Both the position numbers and the translations under genes were made by a program. The notes under the pieces were generated by a model that was given only the letters and a program-made list of their open reading frames with translations, did no database searches and was not told where the DNA came from. DNA of 64,000 nt from Marinobacter sp. GTDB lineage: Bacteria; Pseudomonadota; Gammaproteobacteria; Pseudomonadales; Oleiphilaceae. Shown one piece after another: positions 19,827 to 29,090 of the stretch. The number at the start of each line of letters is the position of its first letter. The first letter of the stretch is position 1. The DNA lies in assembly GCA_030457765.1 (NCBI GenBank), contig JAKDUK010000008.1, positions 1 through 64,000 of the forward strand. The letters are read 5' to 3'.

Positions 19827-22157
19827 TCAGCTTAGTTGGTTACCGACAGGAAGACGCCGGATTCTTTTTCCTGTGGCAGCGTAGATGGCATTGCACAATG
19901 CTGGAGCAACCGGCGGTAGGCCAGGTTCGCCCACACCGCCCATGGCATCGTTGGGGTTGTCGATCAAATGCACCCGGACCACCTTTGGCGCATCGGGCAT
20001 TCGGGGGATCAGGTAGCTGTCGAAGTTATCCTGCTGGGCGACGCCATCCTTGAACGTCACCTCGCTTTGCAGGGCGACACCGATGCCCATCACGCAGGAA
20101 CCTTCCATTTGTGATCGGATTCGTTCCGGATTGGCTTGGGGGCCACAATCGAACGCAATGTCCGCTCGATGAATGGTTAATTCACCCTGGTCGCCCACTT
20201 CCACGTCGAAAACGATGGCGGTGTAGGAGACAAAGCTGTTGTGGAAAGCCAGGCCCAAACCACGCCCCTTAGCTGTCTCACGACCCCAGCCAGCCTCTTT
20301 AGTGGCGCGCTCAATCACCCGGCGCATCCGGGCCACATCTATCGGGTGCTTGTCCGGATCTTCACCGTAGTTCCAGCCATCGCCAACGGTCAGGTTATGA
20401 ATTTCCCGGTCTGGCCCAAGTAGATCCAGAACATAATCCCGGTGGTCTTTACCGGCCGCCACTGCCATTTCGTGGGCAAAACTCTGGATGGCCCAAGCGT
20501 GGGGCAAGTTGTAAACCGAACGGAACCAGCCGATACGCACATGAGCCGGTGCGGGTGGATTTTCCAGCCGAATAGCGGCGATATTGAATGGCATGGTGTT
20601 GAAGCCCATGCCCTGTTCGAATTCCGCTATATGCTTGGGGTCCGGAGCAAAGAGCGATGTAATGCTGGGAGACAGAGTTCGGTGGCGCCAGCTGGTCGCC
20701 TTGCCCTCTCCATCCAGGCCCGCCTCCAGATGGTCAACGGAGACCGTATGGAAGTAAGTATGGCTGATATCGTCCTCGCGGGACCACTGCAGTTTGATCG
20801 GCTGCCCCTCGAATTCCTTCGCAACTAAGGCTGCCTCCATCACAAAATCCGGTTTCGACTTGCGGCCGAAACCACCGCCGAGCAGTGTTTGATGAAGGGT
20901 TACATTTTCCAGGTCCATCTCTAGTATCGCCGCGATGCCATCCCGGGCTGCCTTTGGATGTTGAACTGGAGCCCAAGCCTCGGCCTTACCGTTCTTAATC
21001 ATCACCACCGCGACTGGGGGCTCCATGGGGGCCTGAGCCATATGGGGCATATAGTAAGTTGCGGACACACGCGTTTCGGCCACTTGCAGAGCGGCCTCGA
21101 CATCGCCAGATTGACGGATAACTTTCCCGGGGGATTGTGCCGCCTTTTCCAGGGATTCCCGAAAAGCGTCGGTGGTGTAATCGGCGTTTTTACCGGCTGG
21201 AGCATTGTCCCATTCGATCTTCAAGGCTCTGCGACCTTCCATGGCGGCCCAGGTATTGGTAGCCACCACGGCAACGCCACCCAGCGGGTTGAATGCCGCT
21301 GGCTGGCGAGAGCCTTTAATGTGGATCACTTTTTTGACGCCGGCAACTTTCAGCGCATCGCTGTCATCGACGTTTTTCACTTTGGCGCCGTAGACTGGCG
21401 GGCGCGCCACCACTGCGTAGAGCGTGTTCTCCAGGTCTATATCGGCGCCAAAAATTGCCTTTCCGGAGACAATGTCTTCACCATCAATGGCCTTGGGGTG
21501 GGCGGATTTCAGTTCACCGTTGATCAGCCCGGATTCCTTGCCAATAAAGCGCAGCTCACTGTCGGATTTCAGAACCAGGTCATGGCGACCAGGGACATCC
21601 AGTTCCCGCGCGGCTTCTGCGAGGTCTCCAAAGCCGAGCTCTCGGTCTGTGGCTGGGTGAACCACCCTGTGGACCTCAGCGCGCACCTCGTGCACCGGCA
21701 CACCCCATTGATTGGCAGCGGCCTGCTCAAGCATCAGCCTGGCGGCGGCGGCAGCACGGCGCATGGGCTGATACCAATGACGCATGCTGCGAGAGCCATC
21801 GGTATTCTGGTTGCCGTACTTACCCTGGTCCCCTTCTGCCTGCCGCACCCGAACCTGATCCCAGTCTGCGCCCAGCTCGTCGGCAGCAACCATAACCAGG
21901 CTCGTGCGAATACCCTGCCCCATTTCGGCACGATTGTTGACAATCGTAACCAATCCGCCGGAATCGATGTGGATAAACACATTCGGGTTATCAATCCACC
22001 CACCAGGCATGGCGCCAGCGCCAAACTGGGCCTGTTCATTGGCCAGCCCCAGATCCCAGCGCGCAGCCAGCAGGAGCGCAGAGCCCCCGGCCAATCCTTT
22101 TAAAAGGCCGCGGCGGCTAACGTTGGCGAGTAACAGTGTATCGTCTGATCGGCTCAT
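19827..22157 (-). CDS. xanthine dehydrogenase-family molybdopterin-binding subunit (isoquinoline 1-oxidoreductase beta-like)
   Basis: Tat-like SRRGLLKGLAGGSALLL, LGGGFGRKSKPDFVMEA, GVGEPGLPPVAPALCNAI. Confidence 0.9.
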   Translation of the reverse strand: MSRSDDTLLLANVSRRGLLKGLAGGSALLLAARWDLGLANEQAQFGAGAMPGGWIDNPNVFIHIDSGGLVTIVNNRAEMGQGIRTSLVMVAADELGADWDQVRVRQAEGDQGKYGNQNTDGSRSMRHWYQPMRRAAAAARLMLEQAAANQWGVPVHEVRAEVHRVVHPATDRELGFGDLAEAARELDVPGRHDLVLKSDSELRFIGKESGLINGELKSAHPKAIDGEDIVSGKAIFGADIDLENTLYAVVARPPVYGAKVKNVDDSDALKVAGVKKVIHIKGSRQPAAFNPLGGVAVVATNTWAAMEGRRALKIEWDNAPAGKNADYTTDAFRESLEKAAQSPGKVIRQSGDVEAALQVAETRVSATYYMPHMAQAPMEPPVAVVMIKNGKAEAWAPVQHPKAARDGIAAILEMDLENVTLHQTLLGGGFGRKSKPDFVMEAALVAKEFEGQPIKLQWSREDDISHTYFHTVSVDHLEAGLDGEGKATSWRHRTLSPSITSLFAPDPKHIAEFEQGMGFNTMPFNIAAIRLENPPAPAHVRIGWFRSVYNLPHAWAIQSFAHEMAVAAGKDHRDYVLDLLGPDREIHNLTVGDGWNYGEDPDKHPIDVARMRRVIERATKEAGWGRETAKGRGLGLAFHNSFVSYTAIVFDVEVGDQGELTIHRADIAFDCGPQANPERIRSQMEGSCVMGIGVALQSEVTFKDGVAQQDNFDSYLIPRMPDAPKVVRVHLIDNPNDAMGGVGEPGLPPVAPALCNAIYAATGKRIRRLPVGNQLS

Positions 22158-22618
22158 GAGCTGGCCTCCTGCTTGTCTGCGGCCCGTTCAATGGCCGCCA
22201 GGATGCGATTGTAGGTGCCACACCGGCATAGGTTGCCCGCCATGGCATCAACAATTTCCTGGGTTTCCGGTGCTGGGGTTTTCTTTAACAGCGCCGTGGC
22301 GTTCATGATCTGACCACTCTGGCAATAACCGCATTGAGCCACCCCCAGGTCGAGCCAGGCCTGTTGGACTTTCTGGCCAACAGGATCTTCCGCCATGGCC
22401 TCAATGGTTGTAATCTCACCCTTGGCGGCAGAGACCGGTGTAACACAGGACCGTATCGCAACCCCGTTCAGGTGAACAGTACAGGCACCGCACTGAGAAA
22501 TGCCGCACCCAAACTTGGTGCCTTTCATGCCCACCACATCTCGAATGGCCCAAAGCAACGGCATGTTATCGGGAACGTCCAGCTCGTGCTGTTTTCCGTT
22601 TATGGTCAGGGCGATCAT
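22154..22618 (-). CDS. (2Fe-2S)-binding subunit of molybdenum hydroxylase
   Basis: CGISQCGACTVHLNG and CGYCQSGQIMNA...CRCGTYNRI. Confidence 0.93.
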   Translation of the reverse strand: MIALTINGKQHELDVPDNMPLLWAIRDVVGMKGTKFGCGISQCGACTVHLNGVAIRSCVTPVSAAKGEITTIEAMAEDPVGQKVQQAWLDLGVAQCGYCQSGQIMNATALLKKTPAPETQEIVDAMAGNLCRCGTYNRILAAIERAADKQEASS

Positions 22619-22710
22619 TGGTCTCTCCGTTGGTCTGCGGTTTAGGCCACACAGTCATTTATGGAATGGCTTTGAACTTAGCAGCTATGAGGAATTGTCA
22701 CCAACCCGAA

Positions 22711-23460
22711 TCAGAAGGAGATTCTTGCCCCCACCACCGCAAACCAGTCTTCTACATTGCCGCCACCAGCCTCAGAGAAGTCGGCGGTGTCGCCATACTT
22801 GCGCTCATGAACGACACCAATATAGGGAGAGAAAGCTCGATCAATAAGATCATAGCTCAACCGCAACCCGGTTTCTGTCGATACCAGGCCCTTACCTACA
22901 CCTATTTCCCGATCTTCACTGAACGCCACCGTCGCATCCAGGGTAGCCGAGAGGATCCAGTAGTTGGTTAACAGCAACTCATACTCCGCATCCAGTTCGG
23001 TAGACGTATCGCCATCCTTACTGACGTAAAAGTTGGCATCAATCTCAAACCACTGAGGCGCCAGGCCCGAGACGCCGAGCACAGCATAGGTTCGGTCTGG
23101 CCCTTCCGGTGTGTCTATCCGAATGCCGGCTTTTGCGTCGAAGAACTTGGATATCGGGATTTGACCCACCAACTGATTTTCCAGTGATTCGTAGGCTCGC
23201 TCTTCAAAGGAATACTCGCCACTGGTAAGCCAGCGAGCTTTAAAGTTGTCGGTGCCATAGAAGAAGTCAGCATCCCAAACGCCAATCTCTTCATCATCGT
23301 CGCTATAGCGGTATTCAAATTCCTCGAACTGCGCGCCCCACACGTTTAACGGCTGCTTCCGTTCAGTGGTGTCCAGCATCCGCTCTTGCGCGGACACTAA
23401 AGCGGGTATAACTCCCAGGCCCAAAAAGGTACTTATAATCAAAGGCGTCCAACGTTTCAT
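22711..23460 (-). CDS. copB: copper resistance protein B
   Basis: Outer membrane beta-rich protein ending in F; adjacent to copA; NVWGAQFEEFEYR...LTSGEYSFEE, GLRLSYDLIDRAFSPYIGVVHERKYGDTA. Confidence 0.88.
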   Translation of the reverse strand: MKRWTPLIISTFLGLGVIPALVSAQERMLDTTERKQPLNVWGAQFEEFEYRYSDDDEEIGVWDADFFYGTDNFKARWLTSGEYSFEERAYESLENQLVGQIPISKFFDAKAGIRIDTPEGPDRTYAVLGVSGLAPQWFEIDANFYVSKDGDTSTELDAEYELLLTNYWILSATLDATVAFSEDREIGVGKGLVSTETGLRLSYDLIDRAFSPYIGVVHERKYGDTADFSEAGGGNVEDWFAVVGARISF

Positions 23461-25220
23461 GCGTCACCTCCAACATCAACAGATTGCTCGCTAGACGTTG
23501 CCTGCGTAGATTCGGGCCCACCCTCAACAATAACCTTACGGAACATGCCGGCAGCCATGTGATAGGTCAGGTGGCAATGGAAGGCCCACTGTCCCGGTGC
23601 ATCAACCTCGGTTTCCATATACACCGTGGTGCCGGGCTGCACACTGACGGTGTGTTTGATCGGGTTCCACTGGCCCGCACCTACATCGAGAATCGACCAC
23701 ATACCGTGAAGATGCATGGGGTGCGTCATCATGGTCTCATTCACAAATTTGAAACGAACCCGTTCGCCGTATTTCAAGCGGATGGCGTCAGCGTCTTCGT
23801 ATTTAACGCCGTTGATGCTCCAGGTGTAGCGCTCCATATTGCCGGTAAGACGCAACTCGATTTCGCGCGTTGGTTCACGTTCATCATAAAGCGGCTTCTG
23901 GGCTTTCAGATCAGCGTAGGACAGGAATTTTCCGCCATTCGCCGCCTCCGGAACCAGACCACTGCCTTGAGCATAAAACGGATCGCTTGCACCACCGTCG
24001 GACATCGCCATCGAGCTATGATCCATGTCGGCCATCTTCGAATGATCCATGCCCTTCATTTGCGGCTGGTCCATACCCTTCATCTGGGAGTGGTCCATGC
24101 CAGACATACCGGCCATCTCGTTTGTGCTGTCCATATCGCCGTGATCCATACCTGGCATATCGCCATGATCCATGCCGGGCATACCGCCCATGTCGGCCAT
24201 GGTCAATCGTGCCGGTTCACGCAATCCCGGCACCGGTGCTTCCATTCCCTCTTGTGTTGCCAGCGTTGCTCTGGCATAGCCGGAGCGCCCCATAGACTCA
24301 GCAAAAATCGTATAGGCTTGATCGTCTTTTGGCCGAACGATCACATCGTAGGTTTCCGCAACGCCAATGCGAAACTCATCCACGTTAACTGGCTGCACGT
24401 TATTGCCATCGGCCTGCACAACCGTCATGTTCAGGCCCGGAATCCGGATATCAAAATAGGTCATGGCTGATGAATTGATGAAACGCAGTCGAATGCGCTC
24501 GCCAGGCTCAAAGATACCGGTCCAGTTCTGTTTTGGGCCCTTGCCGTTGATCAGTCCGGTAAAGCCCTGAAGGTCTTCCACATCGGCTTTCATCATGCGC
24601 ATGTCGCCCCAAGCCAGTCGATCCTTTACCGTGCTCAGAAAGCCGTTTTCAGAGGCGTCTGAAAAGAACTCCCCCACGGTTTGCTGGTCGCGGTTGTAGT
24701 AATCTGGTGTCACCTTCAGGTTACGCATAACTCGCTCGCTGGAATGCGGGTGTTTGTCGGCCAGCTGAACCACGTATTCCCGGTCATATCGAAATGGTTC
24801 ACGATCTTTTGGCTCGATAATAATAGAGCCAAAAGCGCCCTCCGGCTCCTGAAAACCTGAGTGGCTGTGAAACCAGTAGGTTCCAGATTGGGTAATGGGG
24901 AACTTGTAGGTGAATGTCTCTCCCGGTTTAATGCCCGGGAAGCTGATACCCGGAACACCATCCTGCTGAAAAGGAAGGATTATTCCGTGCCAATGAATAG
25001 AGGTCATCTCATCAAGGTTGTTAGTCACATTGATAGAAACCTCTTCTCCTTCTTTAAAACGCAGTACCGGGCCAGGAGATTCGCCATTGTAACCAATCCC
25101 CTCTTTTACAAATTCCCCAGTATCGATTTCAACCCGATCTACTGTCAGGTTGCATTCACCCGCTAAACCGATAGCCGGCAAGAGCAGGCCTAGAGCGCCT
25201 GCAATAAGGGTTCTCTTCAT
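23457..25220 (-). CDS. copA: copper resistance multicopper oxidase CopA
   Basis: IHWHGIILP, YWFHSHSGFQ, HPMHLHGMWS, WAFHCHLTYHMAAGM Cu sites; MDH Met/His repeats. Confidence 0.95.
   Translation of the reverse strand: MKRTLIAGALGLLLPAIGLAGECNLTVDRVEIDTGEFVKEGIGYNGESPGPVLRFKEGEEVSINVTNNLDEMTSIHWHGIILPFQQDGVPGISFPGIKPGETFTYKFPITQSGTYWFHSHSGFQEPEGAFGSIIIEPKDREPFRYDREYVVQLADKHPHSSERVMRNLKVTPDYYNRDQQTVGEFFSDASENGFLSTVKDRLAWGDMRMMKADVEDLQGFTGLINGKGPKQNWTGIFEPGERIRLRFINSSAMTYFDIRIPGLNMTVVQADGNNVQPVNVDEFRIGVAETYDVIVRPKDDQAYTIFAESMGRSGYARATLATQEGMEAPVPGLREPARLTMADMGGMPGMDHGDMPGMDHGDMDSTNEMAGMSGMDHSQMKGMDQPQMKGMDHSKMADMDHSSMAMSDGGASDPFYAQGSGLVPEAANGGKFLSYADLKAQKPLYDEREPTREIELRLTGNMERYTWSINGVKYEDADAIRLKYGERVRFKFVNETMMTHPMHLHGMWSILDVGAGQWNPIKHTVSVQPGTTVYMETEVDAPGQWAFHCHLTYHMAAGMFRKVIVEGGPESTQATSSEQSVDVGGDA
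24003..24195 (-). repeat. In-frame degenerate Met/His repeat (GMDHxxM units) within CopA
   Basis: MGGMPGMDHGDMPGMDHGDMDSTNEMAGMSGMDHSQMKGMDQPQMKGMDHSKMADMDHSSM. Confidence 0.85.
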
Positions 25221-25240
25221 GACAAATCTCTCCCGAGCGA

Positions 25241-25834
25241 CTACTGTATTTTCTTCGAAGGCTTCAACTCGCCGGCGAGTGAGCGAACGCTGGCGTCTTC
25301 TGAGTTAAAATTCACATCACCGTACATGCCAGCTTGGTAGTGGCCCGGAACGTTACAAGCGAACTCAATATTGCCCTTGTCGGAAAACGTCCAGACAACT
25401 TCCTTACTCTCGCCAGGCTCTAACAACACGCTGTTCGGATCGTCATGTTTCATGGTCTGGCCGTTCCCCATGTCCATTTCCATCATGTCGTGATTGAGCT
25501 TGCCACCCTGAATAATGCCGTGCTCAACCATCATCATCATCTCTTCTTGATGCGCCTCGTGCATGTCGGGGGTGCCAATATTAAATTCGTGCACCAAGTT
25601 GCCTTTGTTCTCAACAACAAAACGTACGGTTTCCCCAGGCGCTACCTCGATTTTTTCAGGCTCGTAGTAGTTGTCGTACATCTCTACAGTGATACTGCGG
25701 CTGGCATCCGAGGCTTTACCCGGTTCTCCGCTTTTCGCGCCGTGACCGTGCCCACCTCCATGAGCACCAGCCCCAAGAGCTACTGCTGAAATTGACATGG
25801 CGAGTGCTGCAACAACGAACTTTGATAAGGTCAT
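25241..25834 (-). CDS. cupredoxin-family copper protein (CopI/plastocyanin-like)
   Basis: Signal peptide from internal Met; VENKGNLVHEFNIG and EFACNVPGHYQAGM type-1 Cu ligands; Met-rich insert. Confidence 0.9.
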   Translation of the reverse strand: MTLSKFVVAALAMSISAVALGAGAHGGGHGHGAKSGEPGKASDASRSITVEMYDNYYEPEKIEVAPGETVRFVVENKGNLVHEFNIGTPDMHEAHQEEMMMMVEHGIIQGGKLNHDMMEMDMGNGQTMKHDDPNSVLLEPGESKEVVWTFSDKGNIEFACNVPGHYQAGMYGDVNFNSEDASVRSLAGELKPSKKIQ

Positions 25835-25932
25835 CAAATTTTTCCTGTGTAATTGCTTAGGTTTATACGTGGATGTGTTTGCCCGGAAGCGTGGGCATTT
25901 AGCGAAAACGCTTGGTACCATCGCGCATTAAC

Positions 25933-25948
25933 CTGAACTCTTTCTGAA
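25933..25948 (-). promoter_or_regulatory. Putative response-regulator box for the copIAB operon
   Basis: + strand CTGAActctttCTGAA in divergent intergenic region. Confidence 0.55.
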
Positions 25949-25967
25949 AATCTGGAATTATTTGCAG

Positions 25968-25983
25968 TTCAGGCTCAATTCAG
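25968..25983 (+). promoter_or_regulatory. Putative response-regulator box for the copRS-like operon
   Basis: TTCAGgctcaaTTCAG about 54 bp upstream of the 26037 ATG. Confidence 0.6.
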
Positions 25984-26036
25984 TTTGATAAGCGACACTG
26001 CTTCGGCCTGTTTTGGCTTAAAAAAGGAAGCGACAC

Positions 26037-26702
26037 ATGAGACTACTGCTGGTAGAGGACGATCGACTGCTTGCTGAAGGGCTTGCCAGCCAGCTTGAGA
26101 AAGCCGGTTTCAGCGTGGATGTCACTCGCACCGCCAAAGAAGCTGTCATTTTGGGGGAACAGGAAGATTACAAAGCCGGCGTGCTGGATCTCGGCTTGCC
26201 AGATGGAAATGGCCTGGACGTGCTGAGAAAGTGGCGTTCGAGCAAAGCCATCTTTCCGGTACTGATCCTGACTGCACGAGGGGATTGGCAAGATAAAGTA
26301 AACGGTCTCAAAGCGGGCGCAGACGACTACCTGGCCAAACCCTTTCAAACCGAAGAACTGATTGCCAGGCTGAATGCCATCATGCGAAGAAGCGAAGGCA
26401 GAGTGCAGTCATCGGTAAAGGCGGGGCGGTTTGAACTGGATGAGAACCGACAGTGCCTGAAGGTCGACGATGGCACAGAACGCAGCCTGACCGGCACGGA
26501 GTTCCGCTTGCTTCGGTGTTTGATGGGCCGTCCTGGCCATATTTTTTCCAAGGAGCAGCTTATGGAGCAGCTCTACAATCTTAACGAAAGCCCGAATGAA
26601 AACATTATTGAAGCTTATATCCGGCGCCTGAGGAAGCTGGTCGGGCCGGAGACCATCGCCACGCGGCGCGGCCAGGGATATCTGTTTAATGACGCTGTTT
26701 AA
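26037..26702 (+). CDS. OmpR-family response regulator (copper-responsive, CopR/CusR-like by context)
   Basis: MRLLLVEDDRLLAEGL receiver; winged-helix C-terminus IEAYIRRLRKLVGPETIATRRGQGYLF. Confidence 0.92.
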   Translation: MRLLLVEDDRLLAEGLASQLEKAGFSVDVTRTAKEAVILGEQEDYKAGVLDLGLPDGNGLDVLRKWRSSKAIFPVLILTARGDWQDKVNGLKAGADDYLAKPFQTEELIARLNAIMRRSEGRVQSSVKAGRFELDENRQCLKVDDGTERSLTGTEFRLLRCLMGRPGHIFSKEQLMEQLYNLNESPNENIIEAYIRRLRKLVGPETIATRRGQGYLFNDAV

Positions 26703-28023
26703 AAAGCCTGTCTCCGTAAAAGGCGCGCTTCTGCTCCTGCTATTGCCAGCGGGTATTGGCCTGATGGCAATAGCATGGCTTGTGCACGGGTTACTGCTGG
26801 AGAGGATGTCCCGGGAATTTGTTGAAAACCGCCTCAAAGACGAAGTGGCTTTTCTGGAGCTCCATATTCGTCAAGCCGAAGGCAAAATAGATATGCTTCA
26901 GACCGGTGACTATTTCAAGGAGGTGTTTCACCATGCCTTTGCTATCCAATCCCCGGATCAAACGGTCATATCTCCCCTATCCTGGGAACCGCTATTGAGT
27001 CCATTGTTGCGCTCTGATGAACAGGAAGGCATCCGAGTACACAATGCGGAGCTATCCAACGCGCCGTCCGACATTCTGGCTTATCGGAAATCATTTTTTG
27101 TGAAAGGCACCCCTATAACGGTCATTGTTTCAGAAGACATGGGCGCTCTGAAAAATAGCCAAGCGGAGCTGCATGCATGGACGGCAATCGTATCGATCTT
27201 GCTGATTTTTTTACTCGTGGGAGTTATATGGTTTGGCATTAACCTGTCAATGCGGCCTGTTGTCTCGCTCCAAGCGGCTCTTAAAAGGTTACAGAGCGGC
27301 GAAATATCGCGGATCAACGCACAAGCCCCAGAAGAATTCCGGCCACTGGTGCAACAACTCAATCAACTGCTGGATTCTCTGGATCAACGGCTTGAGCGCT
27401 CCCGGGAAGCGCTTGCAAACCTGTCTCACAGTGTCAAAACGCCCATCGCGGCTGTTAGACAGGTTCTCGAAGATACCAGCCGTCCACTTAATGATGATCT
27501 GAGACATGAGATGGGGTCGCGCCTTAGTGATATCGACAGGCAGTTGGAAGCAGAAATGCGACGCAGCCTGTTTGCTGGGCCGCAGGTTGGTACGAGCGCA
27601 TACCCGGTAAAGCAGGCGCGCGACCTGCTATGGATGTTGGGCCGGCTTTATCCGGATAAATCGTTTGAGTTATCAACCTCACTCACCGACGAATCCCGCT
27701 GGCCAATTGAGGAACATGACCTGAACGAAATTTTAGGTAATTTGCTCGATAATGCCGGGAAATGGTCTTCAGGGTGCGTTGAACTCTCTTTGCAGCAGCA
27801 TAACGGCTTGGCGCAAATCATCGTAACAGATGATGGCTCCGGGGTGGCAGAAGATGAAAGGATGCTCTTGGGCCAGAGAGGAAAACGGCTAGATGAACAA
27901 ACCCCAGGCCATGGGCTGGGTCTTGCTATCGTGCGCGAAATAGTCGCTCGTTATGGTGGCCAAGCCGCCTTCTCGAATGGACCAAAAGGAGGCTTGAAAG
28001 TACAAATCGGAATCTCTATTTAA
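26689..28023 (+). CDS. sensor histidine kinase
   Basis: LSHSVKTPIAAVRQVLED H-box, NLLDNAGKW N-box, HGLGLAIVREIV G-box; overlaps response regulator gene. Confidence 0.92.
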   Translation: MTLFKKPVSVKGALLLLLLPAGIGLMAIAWLVHGLLLERMSREFVENRLKDEVAFLELHIRQAEGKIDMLQTGDYFKEVFHHAFAIQSPDQTVISPLSWEPLLSPLLRSDEQEGIRVHNAELSNAPSDILAYRKSFFVKGTPITVIVSEDMGALKNSQAELHAWTAIVSILLIFLLVGVIWFGINLSMRPVVSLQAALKRLQSGEISRINAQAPEEFRPLVQQLNQLLDSLDQRLERSREALANLSHSVKTPIAAVRQVLEDTSRPLNDDLRHEMGSRLSDIDRQLEAEMRRSLFAGPQVGTSAYPVKQARDLLWMLGRLYPDKSFELSTSLTDESRWPIEEHDLNEILGNLLDNAGKWSSGCVELSLQQHNGLAQIIVTDDGSGVAEDERMLLGQRGKRLDEQTPGHGLGLAIVREIVARYGGQAAFSNGPKGGLKVQIGISI

Positions 28024-28031
28024 CGCTTATC

Positions 28032-29021
28032 TTACTCGGATTTTTTGACCTCGCGGTTGCCATAGTTGACTGGCACCCAGTCATAGCCCTTTTGTGCCTT
28101 GCGTATATGCCCAACACCCGGAAAAGGCATATGCGGTGCGGCGACCACATCGCGATCATTGGCGAAGTTCGAAAAAGCCTTGGAGCGTACGTTGGCGGCC
28201 ATCTTCGAATCCACATCGTAGACAATGGTTACCGATGGGCTCGGAAACTGCACAGCTTCGGCGTGGACAATGTCGCCAACAAACGTGAGTGTCTGGCCCT
28301 GGCTCTTTAATGTGTAAAACGCACTGCCCGGCGTGTGGCCGGGATGTAGGCTGGCCGTTACTCCAGGAAGAATCTCGGTGGTTTCATCGATCCTGTTGAT
28401 TTTTCCAGCTTCAACATACGGTGCAAGGATCTGGATAGCCTGGTCAAAGAAAAGCTTCTCATAGCCGGTTTTCTCGGCGTTCCCACGATCCAGAAAGAAG
28501 TCGATATCGGGCTTGCCGACATGAACCCTGGCATTGGCGAAGACAATCTGGCCATCCCGTGTGAGCCCGCCTATGTGATCCGAGTGAGCGTGGGTGATCA
28601 GGATGTCAGTCACGTCTTTCGCATCGTACCTAGCGGCATGCAAGCTATCGAGCAGTTTGCCACCAAAGCCCGGGCCAAACATATTACCTGCGCCCGCATC
28701 TACAAGAACAAGACTGTCGCCCATCTCAAAAAGGAACGCGCCGAGTGACGTCTCAATGGGATTAGACTGATAAGCGTAGGTAAGCTGCTCGTCAATCTTC
28801 TCATTGGTGGTGCCTTGCAAAATCTTGTGCAGGTCCTGTGGCACTGTGCCATCTGACAGCGCTATCACCCGAACGTCGCCAATTTTGAAGGCGTAGGTGT
28901 CCCCTCCCTGCTGGGTGATTCCCGGCGACTCGTCCGGCACAGTTTGTTCGGTCGCAAAAACGGACCCTACGGTTGAAAAACTTAATAACAAGGTGGGAAG
29001 AATCAGGGAACGTACAGTCAT
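28032..29021 (-). CDS. MBL-fold metallo-hydrolase, secreted
   Basis: THAHSDHIGGL, HPGHTPGSAFY, signal peptide. Confidence 0.9.
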   Translation of the reverse strand: MTVRSLILPTLLLSFSTVGSVFATEQTVPDESPGITQQGGDTYAFKIGDVRVIALSDGTVPQDLHKILQGTTNEKIDEQLTYAYQSNPIETSLGAFLFEMGDSLVLVDAGAGNMFGPGFGGKLLDSLHAARYDAKDVTDILITHAHSDHIGGLTRDGQIVFANARVHVGKPDIDFFLDRGNAEKTGYEKLFFDQAIQILAPYVEAGKINRIDETTEILPGVTASLHPGHTPGSAFYTLKSQGQTLTFVGDIVHAEAVQFPSPSVTIVYDVDSKMAANVRSKAFSNFANDRDVVAAPHMPFPGVGHIRKAQKGYDWVPVNYGNREVKKSE

Positions 29022-29090
29022 ATTTTTACCTTTACAGTTTTTTATACTGGCGCAACAAGTGAGGAATTTAGAGCAGTAAGACTTTGAGCG

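Noticed and set aside
20958-22103. 381-aa plus-strand ORF opposite the Mo-hydroxylase gene
   Set aside because: Shadow ORF antisense to a well-supported CDS; atypical His/Arg-rich composition.
23484-24470. 328-aa plus-strand ORF opposite copA
   Set aside because: Antisense to multicopper oxidase; sequence is the reverse-strand image of Met/His repeats.
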